The notes under the pieces are model-generated. The model ran no database searches. It saw only the letters and a program-made list of their open reading frames with translations, and was not told the DNA's origin. A stretch of DNA of 64,000 nucleotides, taken from positions 62,001-126,000 of the forward strand of contig NZ_CP150951.2 of the NCBI RefSeq assembly GCF_038069655.2, read 5' to 3'. The position numbers were made by a program, and so were the translations under genes. Origin of the DNA: Yoonia sp. BS5-3 (GTDB lineage Bacteria > Pseudomonadota > Alphaproteobacteria > Rhodobacterales > Rhodobacteraceae). Positions 44,268 through 53,579 of the stretch are shown piece by piece. Each line of letters starts with the position of its first letter. The stretch's first letter is position 1.

Positions 44268-45326
44268 ATGTCCACAATGAAACACATTTCGCGCAGCTTG
44301 CTTTACGCTGGCGTTACTGCCGCTGTTGCGCCGATTGCGGCCCAGGCCGAAACGACCATCGATGTTTACGGCTACACCAAACTTGATCTTATCTACGACC
44401 TTGACGCCAATCTGGGCGACACCACTGGCGGGCTCGGCAGCCTTGAGCCTGGGTTCGACAGCGACACCAGTAGTCGGGCGCATGCCCGCCAGACGCGGCT
44501 TGGGGTTCGGGTCGACAGCGATACCGCATGGGGCGACCTGAAAGCTGTAATCGAAGGCGATTTCTTTGGGGGCGCCGCCAACCCATTCCGCCTGCGCCAG
44601 GGGTATGGAGAGATCAACGGCATTCTTGCGGGGCAGACCTGGACCAATTTTATGCCCATCGAAAGCTATCCGGGCACCGTCGACTTCCAAGGACCTGCGG
44701 GCATTCCCTTCGCCCGGGTCGCGCAGCTGCGCTACACCTATGACACTGGTAGCGGCTTCAAACTCTCCGGATCCATTGAGGACGATGTATCGGCCAGCAG
44801 CGAAACCGGCGTCGTGGGCGAGTCTGACCACTTGGCGGTGACGGCGGCTGCCAGCTATGCGTTTAACGGCGGTTTTGTAAAACTGGCCGGTATCGGCAGA
44901 CAGCTGAACGGCGACACTGGCGACGTCGACGGGTTCGGGATCAATCTGTCCGGCAACGTTCAGCCCTGGCAAGGTGGCAGCATTCAGGCCAGCTACACCA
45001 CGGGTGAGGGCATTGGATCGCTGCTGGTGTTTGGCGGCACAGACGTTGACGGAGATGACGCAATTGAGACCGATGGTTTCACAATTGGCATCACCCAAGC
45101 TGTGAGCGAACAATTCAAGATCGGCGCGGCCTATGGTTTGCGCGAAATCGACAGCGGCGCCGCAACCGACACCGAGTCGCTTGAAACTATCCACGCCTCT
45201 GCGTTCTACTCGCCCGTCAGTGATGTCACCTTCGGTCTGGAGTATTTCACCGGAGAACGCACATTGTTCGATAACAGCACGGCCGAAGCAGACCGGATTC
45301 AGGCCTCGGTCCAGTTCACCTTCTGA
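44268..45326 (+). CDS. DcaP-like outer-membrane porin
   Basis: A 352-residue porin with a signal peptide cleaved near AAQAET (after residue 27). The mature protein is rich in alternating beta strands, begins TTIDVYGYTKLDLIYDLDA (a DcaP-type opening), contains QTRLGVRVDSDTAWGDLKAVIEGDFFGG, and ends in the outer-membrane insertion signal QASVQFTF with terminal Phe. Family members pass organic acids or other small solutes. Its position between pccA and pccB suggests uptake of a propionate-related acid, but this is inference. Start chosen by the GAAGGAAG ribosome site. Confidence 0.87.
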   Translation: MSTMKHISRSLLYAGVTAAVAPIAAQAETTIDVYGYTKLDLIYDLDANLGDTTGGLGSLEPGFDSDTSSRAHARQTRLGVRVDSDTAWGDLKAVIEGDFFGGAANPFRLRQGYGEINGILAGQTWTNFMPIESYPGTVDFQGPAGIPFARVAQLRYTYDTGSGFKLSGSIEDDVSASSETGVVGESDHLAVTAAASYAFNGGFVKLAGIGRQLNGDTGDVDGFGINLSGNVQPWQGGSIQASYTTGEGIGSLLVFGGTDVDGDDAIETDGFTIGITQAVSEQFKIGAAYGLREIDSGAATDTESLETIHASAFYSPVSDVTFGLEYFTGERTLFDNSTAEADRIQASVQFTF

Positions 45327-45350
45327 TGCGGAACTGACCCAGTCCTGTTG

Positions 45351-45388
45351 CCCCACCGCCCGAACCCAAGACGGGCGGTGGGGCGCTT
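45351..45388 (+). terminator. Rho-independent terminator after the porin gene
   Basis: CCCCACCGCCCG (45351-45362) pairs perfectly over 12 bp with CGGGCGGTGGGG (45372-45383), followed by CGCTTTT. 24 bp beyond the porin stop. Confidence 0.85.
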
Positions 45389-45423
45389 TTCCTTTCGTCC
45401 GCGCCGTCGGGCGGGTACTGCGT

Positions 45424-45630
45424 TTACCGGCAGCCGTTGATGCCTGCGTCGTCGCACAGAACGCCGATCGCAGCGCCTGCGATAGCCGTACCTGTTGGAT
45501 CTGTGTCCAGAACTTCAGCAGCCACAAGACCGCCTGCTGCACCTGCAACGCCGCGCTCGACATCGCCTTCAAGACAGCCGGCAAGGCCAAATACGGCAAC
45601 TGCGGCGAGGATGATTGATTTTTTCTGCAT
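45424..45630 (-). CDS. Small glycine-zipper lipoprotein
   Basis: A 68-residue protein with a lipoprotein signal and lipobox LAGC (Cys19). The mature part has Gly/Ala repeats (GVAGAAGGLVAAEVL ... TAIAGAAIGVL), as in glycine-zipper proteins, and a C-terminal pair CDDAGINGC that could form a disulfide. Strong candidate Lgt/LolCD client. Lies convergent to the porin beyond its terminator. Function unknown. Confidence 0.78.
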   Translation of the reverse strand: MQKKSIILAAVAVFGLAGCLEGDVERGVAGAAGGLVAAEVLDTDPTGTAIAGAAIGVLCDDAGINGCR

Positions 45631-45970
45631 AGTCTTCTGCCTAACTTTGTTGTTCCTGTGGCGTCGGGAATAACGCCCACTGCAGCTAACTCAATAGGGG
45701 AATGGCGATGATATCCAATATCAAGCGCAAATTTCCTGGCATATCGGCGAAAAAATGTCGCCGGCCCGCCTGTCAAACAGGCGAACCGGTCAAGGGAAGG
45801 GTAACGTAGTAGACAATTATCAATCAGAGGCTTGCTGGAACGCCCGATTGACAAAGACAGATTGCCGCATGCGCCCGGCATTGCAAAGCGACGTAATCTG
45901 TCCCCCCATAAATGGGCGGATTCTCGCCCCAGTTGCATGTCAAGAGATGTATTCCCGCGCGCCACAAACA
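45631..45970. other. Non-coding stretch with hairpins in the pcc region
   Basis: No supported gene in 340 bases. It holds GGCGA-AAAAATG-TCGCC (about 45746-45762), then CCGG-cc-CGCCTG-TCAAA-CAGGCG-aa-CCGG (45761-45789), in which a 6-bp stem with a pentaloop is extended by CCGG pairs. A TTGACA box lies at 45848-45853 without a good -10. It could be a small RNA or processed leader; unproven. A 214-codon plus-strand frame crossing it is judged a shadow of the 117-residue gene. Confidence 0.35.
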
Positions 45971-46324
45971 TTAACGCAAACCTTGGATTTCAGGGAAACT
46001 GACACCAGCGACCGCCACATCGATTTGCAGCAGCGCATCATAGCTGGTGGGATCAAACGGGTCCTCGGCCGGGATCACTTCACGGCCGAAAAGCCAGCTA
46101 AGACGTCCCGCATCCAGATTGCCGCGCACAAAGGGCTGATCGCCAAATTGCTCCCACAATGCTTGCATGAACCCCGCATCCGCGCGTTTGTCTGCCGGGC
46201 GACGGTCTGGATAGCGTATACGCTCGGTCAGGGCGGTGGCGATCCCGTCCTTGTTTGCGCGCCGAATGGTGAATTGGAAATCCGTGCCAGGAAGGCGTCC
46301 GGGGAAACCGCGATGCTTTTCCAT
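45971..46324 (-). CDS. Conserved hypothetical protein of the pcc locus
   Basis: A 117-residue soluble protein (MEKHRGFPGRLPGTDFQF at the start, EVIPAEDPFDPTSYDALLQI near the end). A strongly ordered codon pattern and position between pccB and pccA on the same strand support a real gene. It has no signal peptide or known motif. In Rhodobacteraceae a small unknown gene often lies here (from memory), so it may assist the carboxylase. Function unknown. Confidence 0.68.
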   Translation of the reverse strand: MEKHRGFPGRLPGTDFQFTIRRANKDGIATALTERIRYPDRRPADKRADAGFMQALWEQFGDQPFVRGNLDAGRLSWLFGREVIPAEDPFDPTSYDALLQIDVAVAGVSFPEIQGLR

Positions 46325-46392
46325 ATCACACCTCCTTGCGGCAAAGAGGTGCGTGGCGGACGGGGGCCTGTCCCCGCCCGCGACACAAATGC

Positions 46393-46536
46393 TTAGTTGA
46401 CAATCCGCTCAGTTGAGACGGCCTGTAACAGGGCCATATCCGATGTAACTTGTAACGGGGAACGGTCCTGACTGCCCGATACAGCCACGAGCGCCAAAAG
46501 CGCCGCGAATGCAAAAGCCAGAAGTCCTTGTACCAT
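46393..46536 (-). CDS. Small single-pass membrane protein
   Basis: A 47-residue protein: MVQGLLAFAFAALLALVAVS as membrane or signal segment, then a short polar tail ending STERIVN. The frame opens at 46611, but the ATG at 46536 follows AGGCAGG and starts the hydrophobic segment. It lies between pccB and the 117-residue gene on the same strand; a 9-bp hairpin (46563-46584) precedes it. Moderate support because of the size. Confidence 0.5.
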   Translation of the reverse strand: MVQGLLAFAFAALLALVAVSGSQDRSPLQVTSDMALLQAVSTERIVN

Positions 46537-46562
46537 TTTTGTTGCCTGCCTCTGGGTTTGCA

Positions 46563-46584
46563 GGGCCTTGGAGAACCAAGGCCC
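46563..46584 (-). promoter_or_regulatory. 9-bp hairpin downstream of pccB
   Basis: GGGCCTTGG and CCAAGGCCC close an AGAA loop (TTCT on the transcribed strand). It lies 26 nt ahead of the 47-residue gene and about 230 bp after the pccB stop. No T-run, so a stability or processing hairpin is more likely than termination. Confidence 0.45.
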
Positions 46585-46814
46585 CACGAGGGTGCGAAAT
46601 CCACTTCGCATGACATCATCATAGCCAAAAACCTTTTCTTTCCAATCGGCTGCGAGGCGAACTCACAGTAGTGTGACACGGCGGCATCATCGGCCATCAT
46701 CCTTCCATTGGCGGGTCACTATATTTTGTGGGGCGATCACCGAAGGCTCCAGATTTAGTTGGGCCAAGGGGCGCGCCTCTGTCTGCCCATTTGGCAATTT
46801 CCCGCCCAAGCCGC

Positions 46815-48344
46815 TCATAGCGGAATGTTGTCGTGCTTTTTCCATGGGTTTTTCAGCTGCTTGCCCCGCAGCGACGCAAAGGCCCGGCACACCCGTTTGC
46901 GGGTCGATTGCGGCATGATGACCTCGTCGATAAACCCCTTTTCGGCGGCCACAAACGGATTGGCGAAACGGTCTTCGTAATCCTTTGTGTGTTGCGCGAG
47001 CTTATCCCCATCACCCAAATCGGCGCGATGGATGATCTCGGTCGCGCCCTTGGCACCCATCACCGCAATCTCGGCCGAGGGCCAGGCATAGTTGAAATCG
47101 CCGCGCAGATGTTTTGAGGCCATCACATCATAGGCCCCGCCATAGGCCTTGCGGGTGATCACCGTGACCTTTGGTACTGTCGCCTCGCCATAGGCAAAGA
47201 GCAGCTTGGCCCCGTGTTTGATCACCCCCCCATATTCCTGGCTGGTTCCGGGCAGGAAACCGGGCACATCAACCAGAGTCAGGATCGGAATTTCAAACGC
47301 GTCACAAAAGCGCACAAAGCGGGCCGCCTTGCGACTGCTGTCAATATCCAGACAGCCGGCAAGCACCATCGGCTGGTTTGCAACCACGCCCACTGTGGTG
47401 CCTTCCAGCCGGATAAATCCGGTCAGGATGTTCTTCGCGAAATCCTCTTGGATCTGGTAAAAATCGCCCTCATCCGCCAGTTTGACGATCAGCTCAGACA
47501 TATCGTAGGGCGCGTTCGGGTTGTCCGGCACCAATGTGTTCAGGCTTTCGTCAAGCCGATCCGCATCATCAAAAAACGGGCGTGTCGGGGCCTTTTCGCG
47601 GTTGTTCAGCGGCAGGAAATCAAACAGGCGCCGGGTCTCGGCCAAGGCTACAACATCGTTTTCAAAAGCGGCATCCGCGACCGAGGATTTCTTGGTATGG
47701 GTTGACGCACCGCCCAGTTCTTCGGCCGAGACGACTTCGTTTGTCACCGTCTTGACCACATCGGGCCCGGTGACAAACATGTAACTGCTGTCTTTGACCA
47801 TGAAGATGAAATCCGTCATGGCCGGGCTGTAAACCGCCCCGCCAGCGCAGGGGCCCATGACCAGACTGATTTGCGGCACCACCCCCGAGGCCATGATATT
47901 GCGCTGAAACACTTCGGCATAACCAGCAAGACTGGCCACACCTTCCTGAATCCGTGCACCACCTGAATCGTTGATCCCAATCACTGGCGCGCCATTCTGC
48001 ATGGCCATATCCATGATCTTACAGATCTTTTGGGCATGAGTTTCGGATAACGAGCCGCCAAAAACCGTAAAGTCCTGACTGAACACATAGACCATGCGCC
48101 CATTGATCGTCCCCCACCCCGTGACAACGCCGTCCCCTGCTGGCTTGTCCTGCGCCATCCCGAAATCGGTGCAGCGATGGGTGACAAACATGTCGAACTC
48201 TTCGAACGAGCCTTCATCAAGCAACAGCTCAATCCGTTCGCGGGCCGTCAGTTTGCCTTTGGCATGTTGGGCCGCGATCCGCCGTTCGCCACCGCCCATC
48301 CGGGCAGCTTCGCGGCGTTTCTCAAGCTCTTGCAAAACATCCAT
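46815..48344 (-). CDS. pccB: Propionyl-CoA carboxylase beta subunit
   Basis: A 509-residue carboxyltransferase. The N-terminal half has the acyl-CoA site with [18 protein letters not shown] and the oxyanion-forming [16 protein letters not shown]-like segment; the C-terminal half has the biotin-side [25 protein letters not shown] and ends [10 protein letters not shown]. The frame continues to 48506, but the ATG at 48344 with AAAAGGA is the conserved [19 protein letters not shown] start. TTTGCAAA operator candidates lie 73-128 bp upstream. Confidence 0.96.
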   Translation of the reverse strand: MDVLQELEKRREAARMGGGERRIAAQHAKGKLTARERIELLLDEGSFEEFDMFVTHRCTDFGMAQDKPAGDGVVTGWGTINGRMVYVFSQDFTVFGGSLSETHAQKICKIMDMAMQNGAPVIGINDSGGARIQEGVASLAGYAEVFQRNIMASGVVPQISLVMGPCAGGAVYSPAMTDFIFMVKDSSYMFVTGPDVVKTVTNEVVSAEELGGASTHTKKSSVADAAFENDVVALAETRRLFDFLPLNNREKAPTRPFFDDADRLDESLNTLVPDNPNAPYDMSELIVKLADEGDFYQIQEDFAKNILTGFIRLEGTTVGVVANQPMVLAGCLDIDSSRKAARFVRFCDAFEIPILTLVDVPGFLPGTSQEYGGVIKHGAKLLFAYGEATVPKVTVITRKAYGGAYDVMASKHLRGDFNYAWPSAEIAVMGAKGATEIIHRADLGDGDKLAQHTKDYEDRFANPFVAAEKGFIDEVIMPQSTRKRVCRAFASLRGKQLKNPWKKHDNIPL

Positions 48345-48416
48345 GCGCGTTGTCCTTTTATGTTCTGGGGCGACCATAACGGGAAGGTCAGGCAGGCAGA
48401 AGCCAGAAACGGCATA

Positions 48417-48472
48417 TTTGCAAAACCTATGCTTCGCTACATACTTCATTTGCAAATCTGCAAATTTCGCAA
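48417..48472. promoter_or_regulatory. Cluster of TTTGCAAA-type sites (candidate PccR operators) between pccB and the exporter gene
   Basis: Exact TTTGCAAA palindromes at 48417-48424 and 48449-48456 (32 bp apart, three helical turns). The second is followed directly by TCTGCAAA (48457-48464) and TTTCGCAA (48465-48472), making a tandem 8-bp array. It lies in the divergent promoter region of pccB and the MFS gene, so both may be controlled. Confidence 0.7.
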
Positions 48473-48535
48473 TTTCTCGTGCGCCCGCAAGGGTTGTCAT
48501 GGACAAGTGCCCTGCACCACCCTAACTCTTTCACT

Positions 48536-49747
48536 ATGAATGATTTACCGGCGATCCGATTTCTGGACCGCACCACACCACCACATATTTTCACGCTGAT
48601 CCTGATCACAGGCATGTCAGCGCTGAACATGTCGATCTTCCTGCCGTCGCTGGCGGGGATGACCAGCTATTTCAACACCGAATATGCGATCATGCAGATC
48701 GCACTGTCGGGCTATCTGGCCGCCACAGCAGTACTGCAAATCTTCATCGGCCCGATCTCGGACCGCTATGGGCGGCGGATCTTGGTGCTTAGCGCGCTTG
48801 CGGTTTTTGTGGCCGCGACTTTGGGCACGTTGATCGCCACAAATGTCGAAACCTTTCTGTTCTTTCGGATCATGCAGGCAGCGGTCGCCACCTCGATGGC
48901 GCTCAGCCGGGCCATCGTCCGCGATATCGTCCCGCAGGAAGAGGCCGCATCGCGGATCGGCTATGTCACGATGGGCATGGCGCTGGTGCCTATGGTCGGG
49001 CCGATGATCGGCGGGGCGCTGGACCAGATGTTTGGCTGGCACGCGACTTTTGTCTTTCTGGCCATCGCTGGGGCCGGCACATTTGCGCTATGCTATTTTG
49101 ACCTTGGCGAAACGGTGGCAGAGGGCGGGCTGAGCTTTCGCGAACAGGCCAAGGGCTATCCTGAATTGTTCCGCTCACCCCGGTTCTGGGGTTATGTGGC
49201 CTGCGCCGCTTTCAGCTCTGGCGCGTTTTTTGCGCTGCTGGGCGGGGCGTCTTTTGTTGGCGATACGCTGTTCGGACTATCCCCGATGTGGAACGGGGTG
49301 GCCTTAGGCGCACCAGCGATTGGTTATGCGCTGGGGAACTACCTGTCGGGGCGGTTTTCGGTGCGACTAGGGATCAATGCGATGGCCCTGATCGGGACCG
49401 GCGTGACGATCCTGGGGCTTGGCACATCGGCCCTTCTGACCATCAGCGGGCTGGATCATCCGCTGAATTTCTTTGGCTTTTGCACGATGCTGGGCCTTGG
49501 AAACGGGATGACTTTGCCCAATGTGATGGCCGGGTCGATTTCGGTCAGGCCGCATCTGGCGGGCACGGCCAGCGGGCTTGGCGGGGCCATCATGATCGCA
49601 GGCGGCGCCGCGCTGTCGCAATTTGCCGGCGGTATGCTGACCCAAGAAACCGGCACCCTGCCCTTGCAGCTTTTGATGCTTGGCGTGTCCGTTCTGGCGA
49701 TGCTGTCGGTGATTTTTGTGATCTGGCGGGAAAAGCGGCTGGCTTGA
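48536..49747 (+). CDS. MFS exporter, Bcr/CflA type
   Basis: A 403-residue major facilitator with 12 hydrophobic segments. The opening FTLILITGMSALNMSIFLPSL and the loop GPISDRYGRRILVL (the MFS A-motif between helices 2 and 3) are characteristic of the drug:H+ antiporter branch DHA1, Bcr/CflA. The ATG at 48536 is chosen because the upstream frame (to 48479) runs over the regulatory region. Sits between pccB and pccR on the pccR strand; substrate unknown, perhaps an organic acid or drug. Confidence 0.9.
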   Translation: MNDLPAIRFLDRTTPPHIFTLILITGMSALNMSIFLPSLAGMTSYFNTEYAIMQIALSGYLAATAVLQIFIGPISDRYGRRILVLSALAVFVAATLGTLIATNVETFLFFRIMQAAVATSMALSRAIVRDIVPQEEAASRIGYVTMGMALVPMVGPMIGGALDQMFGWHATFVFLAIAGAGTFALCYFDLGETVAEGGLSFREQAKGYPELFRSPRFWGYVACAAFSSGAFFALLGGASFVGDTLFGLSPMWNGVALGAPAIGYALGNYLSGRFSVRLGINAMALIGTGVTILGLGTSALLTISGLDHPLNFFGFCTMLGLGNGMTLPNVMAGSISVRPHLAGTASGLGGAIMIAGGAALSQFAGGMLTQETGTLPLQLLMLGVSVLAMLSVIFVIWREKRLA

Positions 49748-49754
49748 CGCAGAG

Positions 49755-49790
49755 TTTGCAGTTGCTAAACCTGTCTAGCAAAACTGCAAA
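49755..49790 (+). promoter_or_regulatory. Inverted-repeat operator candidate in front of pccR
   Basis: TTTGCAGT (49755-49762) and ACTGCAAA (49783-49790) are perfect inverted repeats. The match continues inward as GCTA/TAGC with two extra bases on one side. It ends 8 bp before the pccR start codon, as expected for negative autoregulation. Confidence 0.65.
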
Positions 49791-49798
49791 GAGACCCC

Positions 49799-51199
49799 AT
49801 GGCCACACAGAAACTTTATGCCGGTGCGAAACTGCGTGAATTGCGCGGACGTCTGTCGCTGACGCAAAAGGACTTCGCCACCAAGCTGGGCGTCTCGCTA
49901 CCCTATCTGAACCAGATGGAAAACAACAACCGGCCGGTTTCCACTGCTGTCGTTCTGGGGCTTGCGCAGGAATTCGGTTTTGACGTGACCGAGCTGCAAT
50001 CAGGGGACGAGGCCCGCCTTGTCAGCGACATGCGCGAGGCCCTTGCCGACCCGGTTTTTGCAAACGCCGCCCCGCCTTTGGCCGATTTGCGGCTAGCCGC
50101 TGCAAACGCACCCAGCTTGGCGCGCGCCTTTTTGGATCTGCATACGGCCTACCGGCAAACCCATGAACGGCTCGCCTCATTGGATGAGGCATTGGGCCGC
50201 GAAGATGCGCGTCTACAGCCCAGCCCCTGGGAAGAAGTGCGCGATTTCTTTCATTATTGCGACAATTATATCGATGCCGTTGACCGCAGCGCCGAGCGTT
50301 TTGCCAGCCAGCGTCGCCCGGGCGAAACCATGGCAGAAGCTGCCATCCGCACCTTGGGCCAGCGGCAAATCACCGTCAATTTCGCCGATTGCAGCGCGAT
50401 CCGGCATTATGATCCGGCCAGTAAGACCCTGACCCTGTCACAGCGCAGCACGCCTGCCACGCAGAGCTTTCAACTGCTTCTCCAGGTGGCATTGATCGAT
50501 CAACACGCGCTGCTTGAGGCAACACTTGATCTTGCGCGTTTTCAATCGGACGAGGCGCGCGGCATCGCAAAGGTTGGATTGGCAAACTATTTCGCGGGTG
50601 CCGCCCTGATGCCCTATCAGACCTTCCTTGATGCCGCCCAAAGCACCCGGCATGATCTTGAAATCCTTGCGGCCCGCTTTGGCACATCGCTTGAGCAAGT
50701 GGCGCACAGGCTTTCCACGATGCAAAGACCCGGTGCAAAGGGTGTGCCCTTTTTCTTTGTGCGCGTGGATCAGGCAGGCACGATCACCAAACGCCACTCC
50801 GCCACAACACTGCAATTTGCCCGCTATGGCGGGGCCTGCCCGCTGTGGAATGTGCATCAGGCCTTTGAACTGCCCGGGCAATTCCTGCGCCAGCTAGCGG
50901 AAACTCCTGATGGGGTGCGTTATTTCTGCCTTGCACGGGATGTCAGCAAATCAGGGGGCGGATATAATACGCCCACACGGCGCTATGCGATTGGGCTGGG
51001 CTGCGAGGTGAAACATGCAGGCAGTCTGGTCTATGCCGACCACATGCATGTCAATGACACGGACGCCTTCGCGCCAATCGGGATTTCCTGCCGGATTTGC
51101 GAAAGACGGGGCTGCCATCAACGCGCTGTCCCCCCGCTTGAGCGGCAATTGCGCGTCGATCCGAACCGGCGCGGCACGCTGCCCTATCAACTGGATTAA
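49799..51199 (+). CDS. pccR: Short-chain fatty acyl-CoA regulator PccR (ScfR family)
   Basis: A 466-residue transcription factor: XRE-type helix-turn-helix at about 8-63 (LRGRLSLTQKDFATKLGVS), a DUF955-like middle domain, and a C-terminal DUF2083-type domain ending with a cysteine cluster CRICERRGC (Cys431, Cys434, Cys439). This matches the ScfR family, whose Rhodobacter member PccR senses propionyl-CoA-related esters and controls pccB, mutase and itself. Related regulators are RamB and MccR. Location beside pccB and matching operator motifs at three promoters make the assignment strong. Confidence 0.9.
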   Translation: MATQKLYAGAKLRELRGRLSLTQKDFATKLGVSLPYLNQMENNNRPVSTAVVLGLAQEFGFDVTELQSGDEARLVSDMREALADPVFANAAPPLADLRLAAANAPSLARAFLDLHTAYRQTHERLASLDEALGREDARLQPSPWEEVRDFFHYCDNYIDAVDRSAERFASQRRPGETMAEAAIRTLGQRQITVNFADCSAIRHYDPASKTLTLSQRSTPATQSFQLLLQVALIDQHALLEATLDLARFQSDEARGIAKVGLANYFAGAALMPYQTFLDAAQSTRHDLEILAARFGTSLEQVAHRLSTMQRPGAKGVPFFFVRVDQAGTITKRHSATTLQFARYGGACPLWNVHQAFELPGQFLRQLAETPDGVRYFCLARDVSKSGGGYNTPTRRYAIGLGCEVKHAGSLVYADHMHVNDTDAFAPIGISCRICERRGCHQRAVPPLERQLRVDPNRRGTLPYQLD

Positions 51200-51204
51200 G
51201 CCCG

Positions 51205-51855
51205 CTATCCGCCGCGGGCCGCACGCCAACCGGCGGCTTCGGCCTCATGCGCGGTACAAAACCACCGCTCGCCCCGGCCCGTATTGATCGCGGTACGCTG
51301 ATACACCGCACTGCCCGGCAGGTGATAGATATGACCATTGTCCGAAATATTGCCCTTGATGGTGCAATTGGGATCGGGGGCAGTGGGACCTGCCGCTTGG
51401 GCCTGCCGATAGGCGGCCGCTCTTTCAACCTCGAGCGACCATAATCCGCGCGCATGCACAGCGGCGGCTTTTTCATCCAATGCGTAGCGATCCGAATAAC
51501 GCAGATAGGCCCAGGCCCATCCGGCATTGACGATCTCGGCGCCCATATCGACGCCGCCCACATGACAGATCGCCACAACCCGGTCATAGCGGTCGACGTC
51601 TTGCTGTGTACACACCGCCCAGGCATTTTCAAACTGATCGCGGACCTGATCGCGCGCCCAGCGCCCGCAATCCCAGACCGCCCCATCAGCATCGCATGGC
51701 TGGCCAATCTCTGGCGCATCGATCCCAAAAAGACGGACGCGCGTGCCGCCAATGTCAAATGTATCAGCGTCGATGACACGCACAGCGCCCTCCGGCGCAG
51801 CCGGTGCGACGGTGGCAAAACAGATCAGAAAAAGGGCATAGAGAAGTCGGAACAT
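51205..51855 (-). CDS. Secreted thermonuclease-like (SNase) protein
   Basis: A 216-residue protein with a signal peptide (to about APAAPE). The staphylococcal-nuclease-like domain shows VIDADTFDIGGTRVRLFGIDAPE, with the metal Asp and catalytic Arg, and CGRWARDQV. A C-terminal extension, NCTIKGNISDNGHIYH ... GERWFCTAHEAEAAGWRAAR, is a separate small domain often attached to such nucleases. Periplasmic or extracellular DNA/RNA degradation is likely. Converges with pccR (5 bp apart). Confidence 0.9.
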   Translation of the reverse strand: MFRLLYALFLICFATVAPAAPEGAVRVIDADTFDIGGTRVRLFGIDAPEIGQPCDADGAVWDCGRWARDQVRDQFENAWAVCTQQDVDRYDRVVAICHVGGVDMGAEIVNAGWAWAYLRYSDRYALDEKAAAVHARGLWSLEVERAAAYRQAQAAGPTAPDPNCTIKGNISDNGHIYHLPGSAVYQRTAINTGRGERWFCTAHEAEAAGWRAARGG

Positions 51856-51920
51856 CCCCCGACCTAGTCGCCCCGACCGGCCCCAATCAAGCGAAAGCGT
51901 TCATCATTCTTAACAAAACA

Positions 51921-53579
51921 CTAACGCTGTGATGTTTCCCACGCAGGATTGATCCAAGGCGCATCATTGGCAGGCGGCAACGGATGCCGCTGCAGCACAT
52001 GATCGGCCACCTTTTCGCCCACCATGATCGAGGGCGCGTTCAGATTGCCATTGGTGATACGCGGAAAGACCGAACTGTCGGCAACACGCAGCCCATCAAC
52101 GCCAATCACCCGCGCCTGAGGGTCAACAACAGCCATCGGATCATCCGCGCGCCCCATTTTACAGGTGCCGCATGGGTGATAAGCGCTTTCGACATGCTGC
52201 CGGATGAACGCGTCAAGCGCCTCATCGCTTTGCGCCGCATCGCCCGGCTGGATTTCATGACCCCGATAAGGATCAAAGGCAGGCTGGGCAAAAATTTCGC
52301 GTGTCAGCCGGATACAGGTGCGAAAATCGGCCCAATCCTGCGGGTCGGACATATAATTAAACTGGATCCGAGGCGGCGCATTTGGATCAGCCGCGCGCAG
52401 CGTGACCTGCCCCCGCGAGGCGGATCGCATGGGACCGACATGGGCCTGAAACCCGTGTCCTTCAGGGGCCACCTTGCCATCATAACTGACGGCGATGGGC
52501 AGAAAATGGAACTGGATATCGGGGTAGTCGACCCCGGAACGCGACCGGATGAAACCTGCGCTTTCAAACTGGTTTGAACTGCCCAGACCCGTTTTCCAAA
52601 GCAGCCATTCGGCCCCAATCCGGGCCTTGCCGCGTAGGTTCCAATAGGAAAACAGGGTGACGGGCTTGGTCGCTGCCTGCTGGATGTAAAGCTCTAGATG
52701 GTCTTGCAGGTTCTGACCAACGCCCGGGCGATCCGAAATCACGTCGATCCCATGTTCGGCCAGATGGGCAGCAGGACCGATGCCAGACAGCATCAGCAGC
52801 TTTGGCGAATTGAGCGAGGATGCAGCGACGATCACCTCGGTATTTGCGCCGATAATCTCGGTCTTGCCGCCGCGGCTGATCTCAACCCCGGTGGCGCGGC
52901 CATCCTCGATGATCACCCGGCGCGCAAAGGCGCGGATCAGATTGCAATTGGGCCGTCGCAAGGCCGGACGCAGATAGGCGCTGGCCGCTGACCAACGCCG
53001 CCCTTTGTAGATTGTCGCATCAAAAGGGCCGAAGCCTTCTTGCTGTTCGCCGTTGTAATCACCGGTGATCGGATAGCCCGCTTCGGCGCCTGCGGCGACA
53101 AAGGCACGGGTCAGCGGGTTGGTGCGCGGGCCGCGCGTGACATGCAGCGGGCCGTCATTGCCGCGCCAATCAGGGTTGCCGCCATGCCCGCCATCATGCC
53201 AATGCTCCATCCGTTTGAAATAGGGCAGCACATCGGCATAAGACCAACCCTGCGCCCCCATCTCTGCCCAATGATCAAAATCGCGGGCATGACCGCGCAC
53301 ATAGATCATCCCGTTGATTGAAGACGACCCCCCAATGACCTTACCGCGCGGCGTAACCAGCTGGCGGCCGTCCAAATGCGGCTCGGGTTCGGTTTTGAGC
53401 CCCCAATCATAGCGCTTCATATTCATCGGATAAGACAGCGCGGCGGGCATCTGAATGAACGGGCCGCGATCGGACCCGCCATATTCAATCACCAAAACCT
53501 GCTTGCCCGCCTCGGCAAGGCGGTAAGCCATCGCGCAGCCTGCCGATCCGGCACCGATGATCACATAGTCTGCGCGCAA
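51921..53579 (-). CDS. betA: Choline dehydrogenase
   Basis: A 552-residue FAD-dependent GMC oxidoreductase converting choline to betaine aldehyde. The ADP-binding GAGSAG is at 9-14, the GMC signature [18 protein letters not shown] follows, and the catalytic His region is [12 protein letters not shown]. It directly abuts betB with no spacer and is the last gene of betC-betB-betA. Confidence 0.95.
   Translation of the reverse strand: MRADYVIIGAGSAGCAMAYRLAEAGKQVLVIEYGGSDRGPFIQMPAALSYPMNMKRYDWGLKTEPEPHLDGRQLVTPRGKVIGGSSSINGMIYVRGHARDFDHWAEMGAQGWSYADVLPYFKRMEHWHDGGHGGNPDWRGNDGPLHVTRGPRTNPLTRAFVAAGAEAGYPITGDYNGEQQEGFGPFDATIYKGRRWSAASAYLRPALRRPNCNLIRAFARRVIIEDGRATGVEISRGGKTEIIGANTEVIVAASSLNSPKLLMLSGIGPAAHLAEHGIDVISDRPGVGQNLQDHLELYIQQAATKPVTLFSYWNLRGKARIGAEWLLWKTGLGSSNQFESAGFIRSRSGVDYPDIQFHFLPIAVSYDGKVAPEGHGFQAHVGPMRSASRGQVTLRAADPNAPPRIQFNYMSDPQDWADFRTCIRLTREIFAQPAFDPYRGHEIQPGDAAQSDEALDAFIRQHVESAYHPCGTCKMGRADDPMAVVDPQARVIGVDGLRVADSSVFPRITNGNLNAPSIMVGEKVADHVLQRHPLPPANDAPWINPAWETSQR

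Noticed and set aside
45755-46396. A 213-codon plus-strand frame across the pcc region
   Set aside because: It overlaps the better-supported 117-residue gene antisense, has no ribosome site and has a composition unlike a real protein.
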